Virus record (IMG/VR): IMGVR_UViG_3300025128_000255
Location: 1 to 27,211 of that record
DNA length: 27,211 nt
Strand: one strand, 5' to 3'
Source of the DNA: a virus
Notes under the pieces: model-generated
Database searches by the model: none
Seen by the model: only the letters and a program-made list of their open reading frames with translations
What the model was told of the DNA's origin: nothing
In this document: positions 7,138 through 16,098 of the stretch, piece by piece
Position numbering within the stretch: position 1 is the stretch's first letter
Layout of the letters: each line of letters begins with the position of its first letter
Made by a program: the position numbers and the translations under genes

Positions 7138-9144
7138 ATGGCAATATTCAAAGGTTTTAAACCTCAAGGAATGCAAAAGATTGCAAATAAAATGGGCTAT
7201 CAAGGTAGTATGGAAAACTTTGATAATTATTTGCAACAAAATCCTAATAAGCAACGAGAGATGATTGTTTATCAAGATGCTGCTAGAAAAATGGCACAAG
7301 GTGGTGTGGTAAGATTACAAGAAGGTGGTTTTGCTAGACCTACTGATAATCCTGATAATTTTGTTCCTTTACCCTTTCCTCCTCCTTCAGGTGTCGCAGG
7401 TGGACAAGCACAACCAAGAGAGTTATCACAAGAGTATGTTCCACCTGCTGCATCAACGGCAGGTAAAGGTATAGGAGATGTAGCAGCAGATCGTCTAACA
7501 CAACCGGGTTTACCTACAGGTGCAGTAGTTTCTCCTGTTGGAACAGAAATAACTGATGCACAAACAATTGACTCTCAAACAGGTAGGTTATCAGGGGATA
7601 TTGTAGTAGACCCTACTACTGCTGATACTACATTAGCTGATGACGTTACAGCAACAGAAGCTAATTTAACAGACCCAGTAAAGAGTAAAGAAGATGTTGA
7701 TTCTGCTTTAGATTCTGTACAAACGGCTCAAACTGATGAGGATGACCCTAGAGCAAAAGTAATTGCGGCAGAACAAACAGAGTCAGCCGTAGGTAATTTA
7801 GAAGCTGCGCAAGGTAAATCTATTAAAATGGATAATCCTGTACAAAGAGAAATACAGGTAGGAGAACTAATAGAGGGTGTAGCTAACGCAGAAAAAGCAG
7901 CTCAATTTACAGAACAAATACAGGCTGCTGAAGCTAAACCTACAGAGAAAGCTACTGTACAAGGGCAACTTGAAGGATTAATGCAACAGTTTGAAGGTGG
8001 TAAAACACCTCCTTGGGCTGCAGGTGCTATGAGGGCTGAAATGGCTAGGATGGCTTCTAGAGGTATGGGTGCTTCTAGTATGTCAGGTCAGGCAATGATT
8101 CAAGCCGCATTGGAATCTGCTTTACCCATTGCATCGGCTGATGCACAAGTAACTGCAAAGTTTGAAGCACAGAATTTAAGTAATAGACAACAAACAGCTA
8201 TGTTAGCAGCAGAACATCGTGCTAAATTTATGGGCATGGAGTTTGACCAAGCCTTTCAAGCTAGAGTTCAGAATGCTAGTAAAATAGCAGATGTAGCGAA
8301 TATGAATTTTACGGCAGAGCAGCAGATTGCTTTAGAAAACAGTCGTAATGCTAATAGTATGAATATGGCTAACTTAACGAATAGTCAGGCTTTAATTATG
8401 GCTGAAGCAGCAGCTGTATCTAATTTAGAAATGGGTAGTCTAAATAATAGACAACAAGCAAGTGTTCAGAATGCTCAAAACTTCTTGCAAATGGATATGG
8501 CTAATTTATCTAATCAACAACAGACAGAATTATTTAAGGCACAACAAAGAGTACAATCTTTATTTTCCGATCAAGCTGCAGCAAATGCTTCTAGACAATT
8601 TAATGCTACGTCACAAAATCAAGTAGACCAATTCTTTTCCAATCTTAAACAACAAGCATCACAATACAATGCTACACAGGCTAACGCACAAGCACAGTTT
8701 AATGCAGGTCAAACAAATACTATTGAAAGATTTAATGCTGAAGTTAATAATCAGCGTGACCAGTTTAACGCTAACAATGAAACTGTAATAGCACAGAATA
8801 ATGCTCAATGGCGAAGACAAGTAGCTACGGCAGATACTGTAGCAGTCAACAGGGCTAATGAATTAAATGCTAGTGCTGTTCTAGGTATATCAAAACAGTC
8901 TTACGATAATTTGTGGACTATGTATGCTGACACTATGGAATTTGCATGGAAGAGTGCTGAAAGTGAATTAGATAGAATAGTAACAATGGCTGAAGCACAA
9001 TTAGATGCTGAAGCAGCGCAATATGCAGCTGATGCCGCAGGTAAATCTTCAGCAGGTAAATCAATTGGTAATTTAATTACTACATTAGGTGGTACTTATC
9101 TGAAGTATCAATTAGGTGGAGCAGGGTCTTTAATAGATGTATAG
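7138..9144 (+). CDS. Large repeat-rich helical virion protein
   Basis: This 668-residue protein starts two bases after the previous stop. Residues 1-65 (MAIFKGFKPQGMQKIANKMG, followed by MAQGGVVRLQEGG) resemble an N-terminus I recognise from uncultured marine phages. Residues 65-240 are Pro/Thr/Asp/Ala-rich and probably disordered. Residues 344-475 are six 22-residue repeats and residues 486-557 continue as 11-residue repeats centred on F/Y-N-A, together predicting a long helical rod. A Gly/Ala-rich C-terminus follows. There is no enzymatic motif. Gene order places it with internal/ejection proteins; a fibre-associated or tail-length role cannot be excluded. It is certainly coding, but its function is inferred only. 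Confidence 0.8.
   Translation: MAIFKGFKPQGMQKIANKMGYQGSMENFDNYLQQNPNKQREMIVYQDAARKMAQGGVVRLQEGGFARPTDNPDNFVPLPFPPPSGVAGGQAQPRELSQEYVPPAASTAGKGIGDVAADRLTQPGLPTGAVVSPVGTEITDAQTIDSQTGRLSGDIVVDPTTADTTLADDVTATEANLTDPVKSKEDVDSALDSVQTAQTDEDDPRAKVIAAEQTESAVGNLEAAQGKSIKMDNPVQREIQVGELIEGVANAEKAAQFTEQIQAAEAKPTEKATVQGQLEGLMQQFEGGKTPPWAAGAMRAEMARMASRGMGASSMSGQAMIQAALESALPIASADAQVTAKFEAQNLSNRQQTAMLAAEHRAKFMGMEFDQAFQARVQNASKIADVANMNFTAEQQIALENSRNANSMNMANLTNSQALIMAEAAAVSNLEMGSLNNRQQASVQNAQNFLQMDMANLSNQQQTELFKAQQRVQSLFSDQAAANASRQFNATSQNQVDQFFSNLKQQASQYNATQANAQAQFNAGQTNTIERFNAEVNNQRDQFNANNETVIAQNNAQWRRQVATADTVAVNRANELNASAVLGISKQSYDNLWTMYADTMEFAWKSAESELDRIVTMAEAQLDAEAAQYAADAAGKSSAGKSIGNLITTLGGTYLKYQLGGAGSLIDV
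8167..8562 (+). repeat. Six 22-residue (66-bp) repeats within the virion protein
   Basis: A hydrophobic Leu/Phe recurs at residues 347, 369, 391, 413, 435 and 457, exactly 22 apart. Conserved units read M-A/G-x-L-x-N-x-Q-Q (for example MANLTNSQ, MGSLNNRQQ, MANLSNQQQ). Twenty-two is two hendecads, as in long right-handed coiled coils. Confidence 0.8.
8593..8811 (+). repeat. 11-residue (33-bp) F/Y-N-A repeats
   Basis: Aromatic residues fall at 488, 499, 510, 521, 532 and 543 of the 668-residue protein, an exact 11-residue spacing, mostly in the context Q-F/Y-N-A. The phase is shifted relative to the upstream 22-residue series, so a break or stutter lies near residues 476-487. Confidence 0.8.
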
Positions 9145-9155
9145 GGAACTAAATA

Positions 9156-9377
9156 ATGCAAACAAATTATGCTAGAGATATGTTTTTGGTTTTTGACAGT
9201 TTTAATGTTTTAGATAAAAAAAAGAAAAACTCTAATAGCCTATTAACAAAAAATTCACAATATTCTAAAATGAGTAGTGATACAAAAAGTCAACCTATTT
9301 TTAAAATAGCACGATATAAAAATACAATTAAGAAAAAACGAATGGAATTTTTAAATGCAAGAAACAGCACAACATAA
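9156..9377 (+). CDS. Small basic Lys/Asn/Ser-rich ORF of unknown function, possibly not coding
   Basis: This open frame encodes 73 residues and fills most of the 210-base gap between two virion genes. It starts at ATG 12 bases after the upstream stop, with AGGGA in the leader, and overlaps the next gene by 23 bases. The product is very basic (KKKKK, KKKR clusters) and low in complexity, with no motif or membrane segment. In its favour are the packed gene order and no better frame in the gap. Against it is composition typical of AT-rich spacer DNA. It could be a small DNA-binding protein or a remnant. Confidence 0.4.
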   Translation: MQTNYARDMFLVFDSFNVLDKKKKNSNSLLTKNSQYSKMSSDTKSQPIFKIARYKNTIKKKRMEFLNARNSTT

Positions 9378-9900
9378 ATTTAATGCACCAATTCCGGGCG
9401 AATCTTTAACAACGGAATTAGGAGGAAGACCTTGGCAAAAACCTCCTCAGTATTCTGATATAAATGAAGTTGTTAATTACTATACGACTCGTATGAATAC
9501 TGAAGAATTTTCTATGCAACTCGCAGACGTAATGGATATGGGTATTCCTTTAACAACATTAGCAAACTCCATCCAAATGTCGGGGGTTATGCAAGGAAAA
9601 CATACTATTGATGCAGGTATATTAGTTATGCCTGTCTTAATGGAACAGATGATGGTTATAGGCGATGCTTTAGGTATTAAATATGACAGTGGTTTAGAAG
9701 ATGATGCAAAATTAATGTCTGAAAGAGATAGTCTAGCCCATAGAAGTTTAAGAAAATTAAGGAGTCAGGAAGACAAAGGTTTACCTAATCTTGAAGAAGT
9801 ACAAGGAGTATCCTTGAGTTCAAAACCCCAAGCGAACGAAACAGTAGCTAATGAACAAGAAGAAAAGCCAATGGGATTAATGTCTAGGAGAGCAGAATGA
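9355..9900 (+). CDS. Conserved-looking phage protein of unknown function in the virion operon
   Basis: This 181-residue protein has an N-terminus with an 'APIPGESLTTELGGRPWQKPPQY' type pattern (PIPG, then RPW-x-x-PPQY). I associate that pattern with marine phage proteins located between structural genes. Residues 45-125 are helical (TEEFSMQLADVMDMGIPL, Met-rich VMPVLMEQMMVIG), and the tail is charged and probably disordered. There is no catalytic motif. The gene ends in ATGA, so the next gene starts inside its stop, indicating translational coupling. It may be a scaffold, chaperone or minor virion component for its neighbours. The first ATG is used because PIPG lies close to the N-terminus. 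Confidence 0.75.
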   Translation: MQETAQHKFNAPIPGESLTTELGGRPWQKPPQYSDINEVVNYYTTRMNTEEFSMQLADVMDMGIPLTTLANSIQMSGVMQGKHTIDAGILVMPVLMEQMMVIGDALGIKYDSGLEDDAKLMSERDSLAHRSLRKLRSQEDKGLPNLEEVQGVSLSSKPQANETVANEQEEKPMGLMSRRAE

Positions 9901-11444
9901 GTCTATTTGAAAATATAGCAAAAATATTAGGTGGTGGGGATAAACATGTAGGCTATGGTGTTATAGAAGGTAGTGCAGATAATGCTACACAAATAATAAA
10001 AGACGATGACGATAGATTAGATGCCAATATAAGTCGTTTGACAGAAATAAGACAGAAAAGACTTTTAAATGAGGAAACAAAATACAATACAGAATACAAT
10101 ACTAATTTTGAAGAAGTAAAGGCATTAGCTGCTTCTTTAGGTCCTAATGGTTCTGATATATTACACAGTTTAGTTGTACAGGATAATAGAGGATATGCAG
10201 GTGCTAAAGCACTTGTTCCTGTAGTGGTTAAAAAAGCTGCATCTGAAAATAGAACTGTAGAAGATATTTTAAATTACACTCAAAGAAAAGAGGGAAAAAG
10301 TATAACAGCAAAACAATTAACGGATATAGTTACAACACCTATGAATGTACCTGATTTTGATATGGGAACTATATTACAGGGAACAGGAAGTGATATTATA
10401 AACTTAATAGCAGGTGCAGGTTCGGCAGAAAGATATACAGAAGGACAAGTTAAACAACAAATGGCTATTGCAGGTTTTGGAGAAGATTTTGGTAAAACAG
10501 AAAAATCTGATTTAGCTATTGAACCTATCACTGTAGATTTATTTGAGTTAAATCTTGTTGGAACTATAGATCAAAAAATAAAAATGCTTAATGATGCTTT
10601 TATGAATACATCAGATAACAATGAAAAGAAAAAGTATTCTAATAGAATATCAGAATTAACGATTAGAAAAAATATATTGGGTGAAAGTAAACTTTTATCT
10701 ACTTCAGCATTAAATAGAGAAATACAATTAACTCTAGCAGACATAGCTAAATCACAGAATTTAACAGGAACATTTGATTCAAATTCTGGTAGGTGGATTA
10801 ATCAAGGCACAGAAATAGAAAGAGTAAATGAAGGAACTAGACTTGCAACAAATATAACGAGCGTAATAGAGTCTGCAAAAATGATTAAGTCAAGATCAGA
10901 TGGAAGACCTGCTCAAGGATATTTAGAAGCAAGTGTTTCAAGTGAAATACAAGATATTGCAGATTCTCTTGGTATAGCAATTGCTGCAGATATATCTGTA
11001 ATACAATTAAAAACAATAGCTACAACTTTAGGATATAATGTAAAACTTGTTTCTGCAAAAGATTCTAGTACAGGTGAACCTTACCTTACTTTAGGTTCTA
11101 AATTTGTATTTACACCACCTTCAAATACATCTTCAGGAAACCCTCCAAATAGTAATACTGTATTTCCTAAAGGTCTTAATAAGGTAATAGGTCAACATAA
11201 AAATACAATATCAAAAATTAGTCCTCAAGCAGGAATGAATGCAAATCAAAATGCTGCAAGAAAAGCACTTATAATAATAGCGATACAAAACAGTCATCCA
11301 AATGCTCCTACAGCAAATAACATAACACAAAACTATATAAACAGCATACCACTAAAGCAACTAGAAAAATACTGGAAAGATAACGTAGGTTATGATTATG
11401 ATCGTACTATATTTAATAACAAAACTATTAACGATTTATCATAA
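9897..11444 (+). CDS. Putative internal virion/ejection protein (515 residues)
   Basis: The gene starts in a 4-base ATGA overlap with the upstream gene. Residues 1-100 contain long charged helices (DDDDRLDANISRLTEIRQKR), the middle is mixed, and a Pro/Ser/Asn-rich linker near residues 405-425 precedes a short helical C-terminal domain. I see no recognised motif, signal peptide or membrane segment. In T7-like phages the genes between fibre/tail and the end of the structural operon encode internal core proteins that are ejected to build a conduit across the cell envelope. Position and size suggest that role for this gene and the next. It is not identifiable by sequence alone. Confidence 0.65.
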   Translation: MSLFENIAKILGGGDKHVGYGVIEGSADNATQIIKDDDDRLDANISRLTEIRQKRLLNEETKYNTEYNTNFEEVKALAASLGPNGSDILHSLVVQDNRGYAGAKALVPVVVKKAASENRTVEDILNYTQRKEGKSITAKQLTDIVTTPMNVPDFDMGTILQGTGSDIINLIAGAGSAERYTEGQVKQQMAIAGFGEDFGKTEKSDLAIEPITVDLFELNLVGTIDQKIKMLNDAFMNTSDNNEKKKYSNRISELTIRKNILGESKLLSTSALNREIQLTLADIAKSQNLTGTFDSNSGRWINQGTEIERVNEGTRLATNITSVIESAKMIKSRSDGRPAQGYLEASVSSEIQDIADSLGIAIAADISVIQLKTIATTLGYNVKLVSAKDSSTGEPYLTLGSKFVFTPPSNTSSGNPPNSNTVFPKGLNKVIGQHKNTISKISPQAGMNANQNAARKALIIIAIQNSHPNAPTANNITQNYINSIPLKQLEKYWKDNVGYDYDRTIFNNKTINDLS

Positions 11445-11463
11445 ATTAAAGGTAAACATATAA

Positions 11464-14400
11464 ATGAGTTCATACACTACTTACAGTCAAGAAGATTTAA
11501 CAAAAGAAGTTCTTATTGACAATGAAGATTTTTTAACTGATGCAACGAGTTTTTTAAATAAACGTAGAAAAGCAGGATTAAAAACTAACATAGACGAAAT
11601 GAGCCTAGAAGATAAAACTGAGGTTTATGATGAGTTTATGCAACATTTTCGTATGCAAAATGTAAATGAAGGAACTGCAACTTTCGATTTATTTCATGCT
11701 CAACAACAAGATGCTGCAGGTAAAACGCAAATGGGTAATCTTATGAATACCTACGATAGAATGGATAGCGACTTTGGTTTTAAAGCTGCAGGTGATTATC
11801 TTCAAGGTATAGTTACTGCACCTTCTACATATGCAGGTATATTTTCTTTTGGTGCAGCTAAAGCAGGTGCTATTGCAGCACAACAAGGAATAAAATTAGG
11901 TATAAGAGAAGTTATAAAAAGAGGTGCTGCAAAAGCATTAGAAAAACAAGGTGTTGCTCTAACTCAAAAAAATATTGCTAAAGAAGCAGGAGAACAAGCC
12001 ATTAGAGGTATAGGTTATAAAGAAGCAATAAAAAGCCCTTTAAAAACTATAGGTCAACAGGCAATGAATTATAAAGATGGTTTTATACACGGTGGTTATA
12101 AAACAGCTATAGGTGCAGGTCTTGTTGAAGGTGTGGGTGCAGGAGTAACTGTTTATCAACAGGAAAGACTAAGAGCAGAGCAATTAGGTCTAAAAGAAAA
12201 TATAAATTTATTTGATGTATCTTTAGCAACAGGTTTAGCTACAGTAACAGGTGGTGTGTTAGGTGGTATTACAGGTAGTAGTAGAACACTAAGTGCTAAT
12301 GTAGCTGAACAAATTAGAATGGTTGCAATAGCAAAAGAAACAAGAGGTATTGAAAGAGTAAATAAAAAACTAGCAAAAAAAGCATTTACAGATTCTACAA
12401 AAGGTGATTTAATTAAAGTTAATAGTAAAGGTGAAGAAGTAATATTAAAAGGTAAAGGAGAATCCATAGCAGATAATGCAAAAACAATATATAGTGATTT
12501 AAAAGCATCGTTAGAAGAGTCTGTACCTAAACTTAAAAAGGCAGGTCAAAAACTTAAAGAAAGAGTAGGTATTTCAGGGGATGTTGATTTTGGTCAAGTA
12601 GGTTATGATTTATCTTTAGATAGAAAGTTACATGAAAACATTGCTACTGCTGCAGCGAAAGTATTACATTTAATACCTGCTCAAGACGTAGCTGTATTAT
12701 CAAAAGATGGTCTTACTAAAACATTAAAAAAAGAAAGAATAGCATCTAGAATAGCTAGAGGATTAACATCAGGAGTTATTAGTGATGTTAGATTTATAAA
12801 AATATTAGATGACCACGGTTTAAGTTTACAACAATTTTCTGGACTTTTAGTTGAAGATTATAGTTTAGCAGGTAAAACTCTACAAACAGCTGCCCAATTA
12901 TCTAAAGCAGAAAAGAAAGCTAAACAAAATTTATTATTGTCTGAATTAACAGAAATAGATCAAAGACTATTAAATTTAGTTGATATTGTTACACCTGCTA
13001 CAAAAGCTATAAAAGAATCAGGTTCAGAAAGTAGAGGTGCTAAATTATTTACTTTGTGGAAAAACTGGTTTGGTTTAGGTGCTGCAAATAAAGCACGTAT
13101 TGGAATGATGACAATACAAACTGCTACTACAATGCGTAACACCTCTAGTGGTTATATGCGTAATTATACATACGCTCTTGATACTTTTGGTGAAGGGTTA
13201 TTAACTACTCTAAAAGGTAAAGTGCAAGGTGGTAGTTTAAAAAAAGCAATAAAAGGATTGACTGATGAAGAAATAAAAGAAGCAGGAAATTTAAATGTTC
13301 GTTTAGGTCTTGGAATGATGAGAAATGGTTGGCACTCAGCATTAGGAAAAGATTTATGGCTAGGAACTAGAAGTTGGGAAACAGAAGCACTAGAACTATT
13401 ACTAAGAGATGAAAGATTTTCTAAGTCAGATTTAGGTAAAAAACTATTTAAAGAATTGGGAGATATAGGTAGTATAACAGGGCAAGAAGCAGGAATTGTC
13501 AGACTTGCAAGAAAAATGAATTACTTAAATACTTTAAGTGATAACATGTTTAAACGTGCTATTTTTTCAAGAGAGGTAGATAAGTGGTTATATACATCAG
13601 GACAAAGAGGTGGTTTAAGAGGATTTTTTGAAGATGCTTATTTAGACCCTATCAACGCAGCTAGTTCAACAGGAAAGTTTAGTAGTTTACCTGATAAAGT
13701 AATAGCAGAGTCTATGGAAAAAGCACTTGAGTTTACTTATCAGACAGGTAACTTTAGAGATAAAGAAGGTGCTACAAATATTCTGTTTGATGCTTTTATC
13801 AAAGGATTTGAAAGATTTATACCTTTATCTTTTGCTGCACCTTTTCCACGATATTTAGTTAATCAACTTATATTTCAATATGAACATATGCCAATACTTG
13901 CTCATATAAATTTAGGTGGTATACTTAATAAAAAAGGTGGTAAAAAAGGTGTTAGAGGAATAGAGATAGCACCAGAACTTAGATTAAAATTAGATGCTGA
14001 ATCTTTTGCAAAAGAAACAACAGGACTTGCAACACTAGCTACTTTTTTTGCTATTAGGGCACATTTTGGAGATGAAGATACAGGTCCTTACACAATTAAT
14101 AATCCATTTGGTGAAGGGCAATATAATCTACAAGCATTATTAGGACCTTATATGGGTTATGCTATGGTTGCAGATATAATATATAGAATGACTGGACCTA
14201 ATAGAAAAAGAAAAAAGATTCCAGTACTTGGAGTACCCATACCTCAATTACACGATAATGATAAAGTAGCTGTAGATATACCTGTACCAACAAGAGAAAT
14301 ATTACAAGCAATAGCAGGTGGTCAGGGTCGTGCAGGTACAGGTTTGCATATAGTTGATGCTACTGTCGATATTATAGTTAATGGTGCTGAACAAGGTTTA

Positions 14401-15246
14401 GGTAAAGAATTTGTTTATGAATCTCTTGCAAGAGTTTTAGGAGATGCTTTTAATTCTGCAACAGTTGGAATGGGTCAACTTAAAGATATAGCAGGTACAT
14501 TTCTTGATCCTGAATACAGAATAATATCAGACAGTACATCTGTTGATTTTTTTGAATATATGTTAAAACAAGCTGTAAGATCATTTCCAAATAGATATGA
14601 TGCTAACGAGGGTAATATTCTTTTAGACAAGGAAGACGTACCTGTATATACACCCTATAAGAAAAAACCTTTAACTAACGTAAATCCATTTTTAAAAATG
14701 ACTACAGGTGTCACAATAGAAGAAGAAAAAACTGTAGCAGAAAATGAGTTAGATAGATTAAGATTTGATTGGTTTGAAGTTTCACCTCAAACAATTAGAG
14801 GAGATAGACCTGCAACAAATCTAGCTAGATTAAAAATGGGAACTTATATGGATGATCAAATAACAGGGTTTATTTTAAGTGACGATTATAAAAATTTAAA
14901 AAGTGATTTAGTTAAAAGATTTTTTTTAAAGTCTTTAATAAATCAAAAAAGAACTGCATCTAGAGGTAAGATAATGGCTCTAGTTGGCAATGAAACTCTA
15001 GAAGAACATCATCAAAAATTTAAAAATATATTTTTCTCATTACCTAAGTCAAAAATAAACATAGTTGCCGAAGCCTACAAAGAAGTTTCTGGAGGTGTTT
15101 CTATATATGAAGAAGTATTACCCGGTAAACTTAAAGGCAACTATGAATATGGCATGTTTTTGTATACAGATTACTTTGGTCAAGAAGATGAAGATTTAGT
15201 AAAACTAAAACTTAAAGATATGTTTGGAGCTAGAAGACCAAAATAA
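11464..15246 (+). CDS. Very large putative internal virion/ejection protein (1260 residues)
   Basis: This is the last gene of the virion module; ATG follows an AAAGG leader. The N-terminus is acidic and helical. Residues about 105-125 (TAPSTYAGIFSFGAAKAGAI) and 252-273 (VSLATGLATVTGGVLGGITG) are Gly/Ala-rich hydrophobic stretches typical of ejected proteins that insert into membranes. The rest is Lys-rich and helical. Length and operon position match T7 gp16, the largest ejection protein, but I do not see the lytic transglycosylase Glu motif that T7 gp16 carries at its N-terminus. Either the lytic function is absent or it sits elsewhere. The stop codon directly abuts the stop of the convergent MazG gene. 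Confidence 0.65.
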   Translation: MSSYTTYSQEDLTKEVLIDNEDFLTDATSFLNKRRKAGLKTNIDEMSLEDKTEVYDEFMQHFRMQNVNEGTATFDLFHAQQQDAAGKTQMGNLMNTYDRMDSDFGFKAAGDYLQGIVTAPSTYAGIFSFGAAKAGAIAAQQGIKLGIREVIKRGAAKALEKQGVALTQKNIAKEAGEQAIRGIGYKEAIKSPLKTIGQQAMNYKDGFIHGGYKTAIGAGLVEGVGAGVTVYQQERLRAEQLGLKENINLFDVSLATGLATVTGGVLGGITGSSRTLSANVAEQIRMVAIAKETRGIERVNKKLAKKAFTDSTKGDLIKVNSKGEEVILKGKGESIADNAKTIYSDLKASLEESVPKLKKAGQKLKERVGISGDVDFGQVGYDLSLDRKLHENIATAAAKVLHLIPAQDVAVLSKDGLTKTLKKERIASRIARGLTSGVISDVRFIKILDDHGLSLQQFSGLLVEDYSLAGKTLQTAAQLSKAEKKAKQNLLLSELTEIDQRLLNLVDIVTPATKAIKESGSESRGAKLFTLWKNWFGLGAANKARIGMMTIQTATTMRNTSSGYMRNYTYALDTFGEGLLTTLKGKVQGGSLKKAIKGLTDEEIKEAGNLNVRLGLGMMRNGWHSALGKDLWLGTRSWETEALELLLRDERFSKSDLGKKLFKELGDIGSITGQEAGIVRLARKMNYLNTLSDNMFKRAIFSREVDKWLYTSGQRGGLRGFFEDAYLDPINAASSTGKFSSLPDKVIAESMEKALEFTYQTGNFRDKEGATNILFDAFIKGFERFIPLSFAAPFPRYLVNQLIFQYEHMPILAHINLGGILNKKGGKKGVRGIEIAPELRLKLDAESFAKETTGLATLATFFAIRAHFGDEDTGPYTINNPFGEGQYNLQALLGPYMGYAMVADIIYRMTGPNRKRKKIPVLGVPIPQLHDNDKVAVDIPVPTREILQAIAGGQGRAGTGLHIVDATVDIIVNGAEQGLGKEFVYESLARVLGDAFNSATVGMGQLKDIAGTFLDPEYRIISDSTSVDFFEYMLKQAVRSFPNRYDANEGNILLDKEDVPVYTPYKKKPLTNVNPFLKMTTGVTIEEEKTVAENELDRLRFDWFEVSPQTIRGDRPATNLARLKMGTYMDDQITGFILSDDYKNLKSDLVKRFFLKSLINQKRTASRGKIMALVGNETLEEHHQKFKNIFFSLPKSKINIVAEAYKEVSGGVSIYEEVLPGKLKGNYEYGMFLYTDYFGQEDEDLVKLKLKDMFGARRPK

Positions 15247-15609
15247 CTAACGATTATCACCACTACCACCTAAGACACCTCTACTCTTTCTAGAGTGTAA
15301 CTTATTAATATTATCTTCCATTATCTTTCCTAAATCAACATCAAAGTAATCAGCCAACATAGCACAGTACCATAGTACATCCCCTATCTCACTAGCTACA
15401 TCCACATCAATCTTTTTATCACGTATAATCTTTTTAACTTTGTTAGCAACTTCTCCTGCTTCACCTACTAACCCTAGAGATAAATACTCTAGGGCTTTGT
15501 TAGCAGGAAAGATAGCAGTCTTCTTAGCTTCTGATTGATACATATTAGCAGTTATCATACTTTTCTTTTTATTTTCCATATATTTCTTAACCTCTTCTTC
15601 TAGCTTCAT
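15247..15609 (-). CDS. mazG: MazG-like nucleoside triphosphate pyrophosphohydrolase
   Basis: This 120-residue single-domain protein hydrolyses (d)NTPs to monophosphates plus pyrophosphate. The metal-binding pattern E-x2-E-x(12-28)-E-x2-D is present as Glu50, Glu53, Glu74 and Asp77 (GLVGEAGEVANKVKK and SEIGDVLWY). The C-terminus RGVLGGSGDNR is typical of phage MazG. Marine phage MazG has been proposed to lower (p)ppGpp or to recycle host nucleotides; for this protein the preferred substrate is unknown. It is the last gene of the minus-strand operon, overlapping the upstream gene by 23 bases, and its stop abuts the convergent virion gene. Confidence 0.92.
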   Translation of the reverse strand: MKLEEEVKKYMENKKKSMITANMYQSEAKKTAIFPANKALEYLSLGLVGEAGEVANKVKKIIRDKKIDVDVASEIGDVLWYCAMLADYFDVDLGKIMEDNINKLHSRKSRGVLGGSGDNR

Positions 15610-15805
15610 GTTGTTTAACTTTCTTTAACTGTAATGCATAAGCATCATTCCACCCACGTAACCACTCTCTATAAACCATAGTATTAATATTAAATGGTGT
15701 TGGTCTATTTCTTTTAAAGTCGGTTACTCCCCTAGTATATTGTATATGTAGGGGAGCATCATATTTACCTAGACCTCTTTCTTTTCTACTTCTTAGTTTT
15801 CTCAT
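15587..15805 (-). CDS. Small basic phage protein of unknown function
   Basis: This 72-residue, Arg/Lys-rich protein is hydrophilic throughout. The C-terminal segment REWLRGWNDAYALQL looks like a conserved helix that I associate with small marine phage proteins; the family has no assigned role. Overlaps of 20 bases with the upstream gene and 23 bases with mazG imply a coupled set. A 'GW..AY' segment faintly recalls ribosome modulation factor, but the CP motif of that family is missing, so I do not assign it. Confidence 0.7.
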   Translation of the reverse strand: MRKLRSRKERGLGKYDAPLHIQYTRGVTDFKRNRPTPFNINTMVYREWLRGWNDAYALQLKKVKQHEARRRG

Positions 15806-16058
15806 CTTTTATCTCCGATGGTTGAGGTTGTTCTTCTTCTGTTTGTTTTGGTTTAGTAAAATATTTAACAAGCATATCTAGTTTATCATGGTAGTCGGCA
15901 ATCCTTCCCACTTCAACTTCAATGACAGCTTGTATATCTTGATGTTCAGCTTCCCCTATTCCTGTAGGATTTGTTAACAATACTTCTACATTAGCTATAT
16001 GTTTATTAATCATACCCACATAATAGCTTCTAGCTGCTCCAATTAGTAATTCTCTCAT
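15786..16058 (-). CDS. Small phage protein of unknown function (MRELLIGAARSYY type)
   Basis: This 90-residue protein has a helical N-terminal domain (MRELLIGAARSYYVGMINKH, then ANVEVLLTNPTGIGEAEHQD) and a charged disordered tail rich in Glu, Pro and Lys. I recognise the N-terminal pattern from many marine phage genomes, where it is annotated only as hypothetical. A strong AAGGAG lies eight bases before the ATG, directly after the T-run of a terminator-like hairpin. It may therefore be read from leftover readthrough or a separate promoter, apart from the RNR transcript. Confidence 0.75.
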   Translation of the reverse strand: MRELLIGAARSYYVGMINKHIANVEVLLTNPTGIGEAEHQDIQAVIEVEVGRIADYHDKLDMLVKYFTKPKQTEEEQPQPSEIKDEKTKK

Positions 16059-16074
16059 AAAATTCTCCTTTTTT

Positions 16075-16098
16075 AAAAAAATGTCTTCATATAAAGAC
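16075..16098 (-). terminator. Rho-independent terminator-like hairpin after the RNR gene
   Basis: Read on the minus strand, GTCTTT-ATAT-GAAGAC forms a 6-bp stem (one T-G pair, two G-C pairs, 4-base loop) followed one base later by seven T residues. It lies 44 bases after the RNR stop. The stem is short, so termination is probably partial, lowering expression of the three downstream genes. Two further small hairpins precede it, at 16116-16131 and 16097-16110. Confidence 0.5.

Noticed and set aside
6880-7299. Minus-strand open frame of 139 codons over the holin-like gene
   Set aside because: It lies antisense to two well-supported plus-strand genes, and the Leu/Ile/Ser-rich product is typical of reverse-complement frames in AT-rich DNA.
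11464-15246. Lytic transglycosylase domain in the 1260-residue protein
   Set aside because: I looked for the catalytic Glu context (ES-x-F then AxGxxQ) near the N-terminus and did not find it.
15587-15805. Ribosome modulation factor-like protein
   Set aside because: Only a short GW..AY helix is suggestive; the conserved Cys-Pro part of that family is missing.
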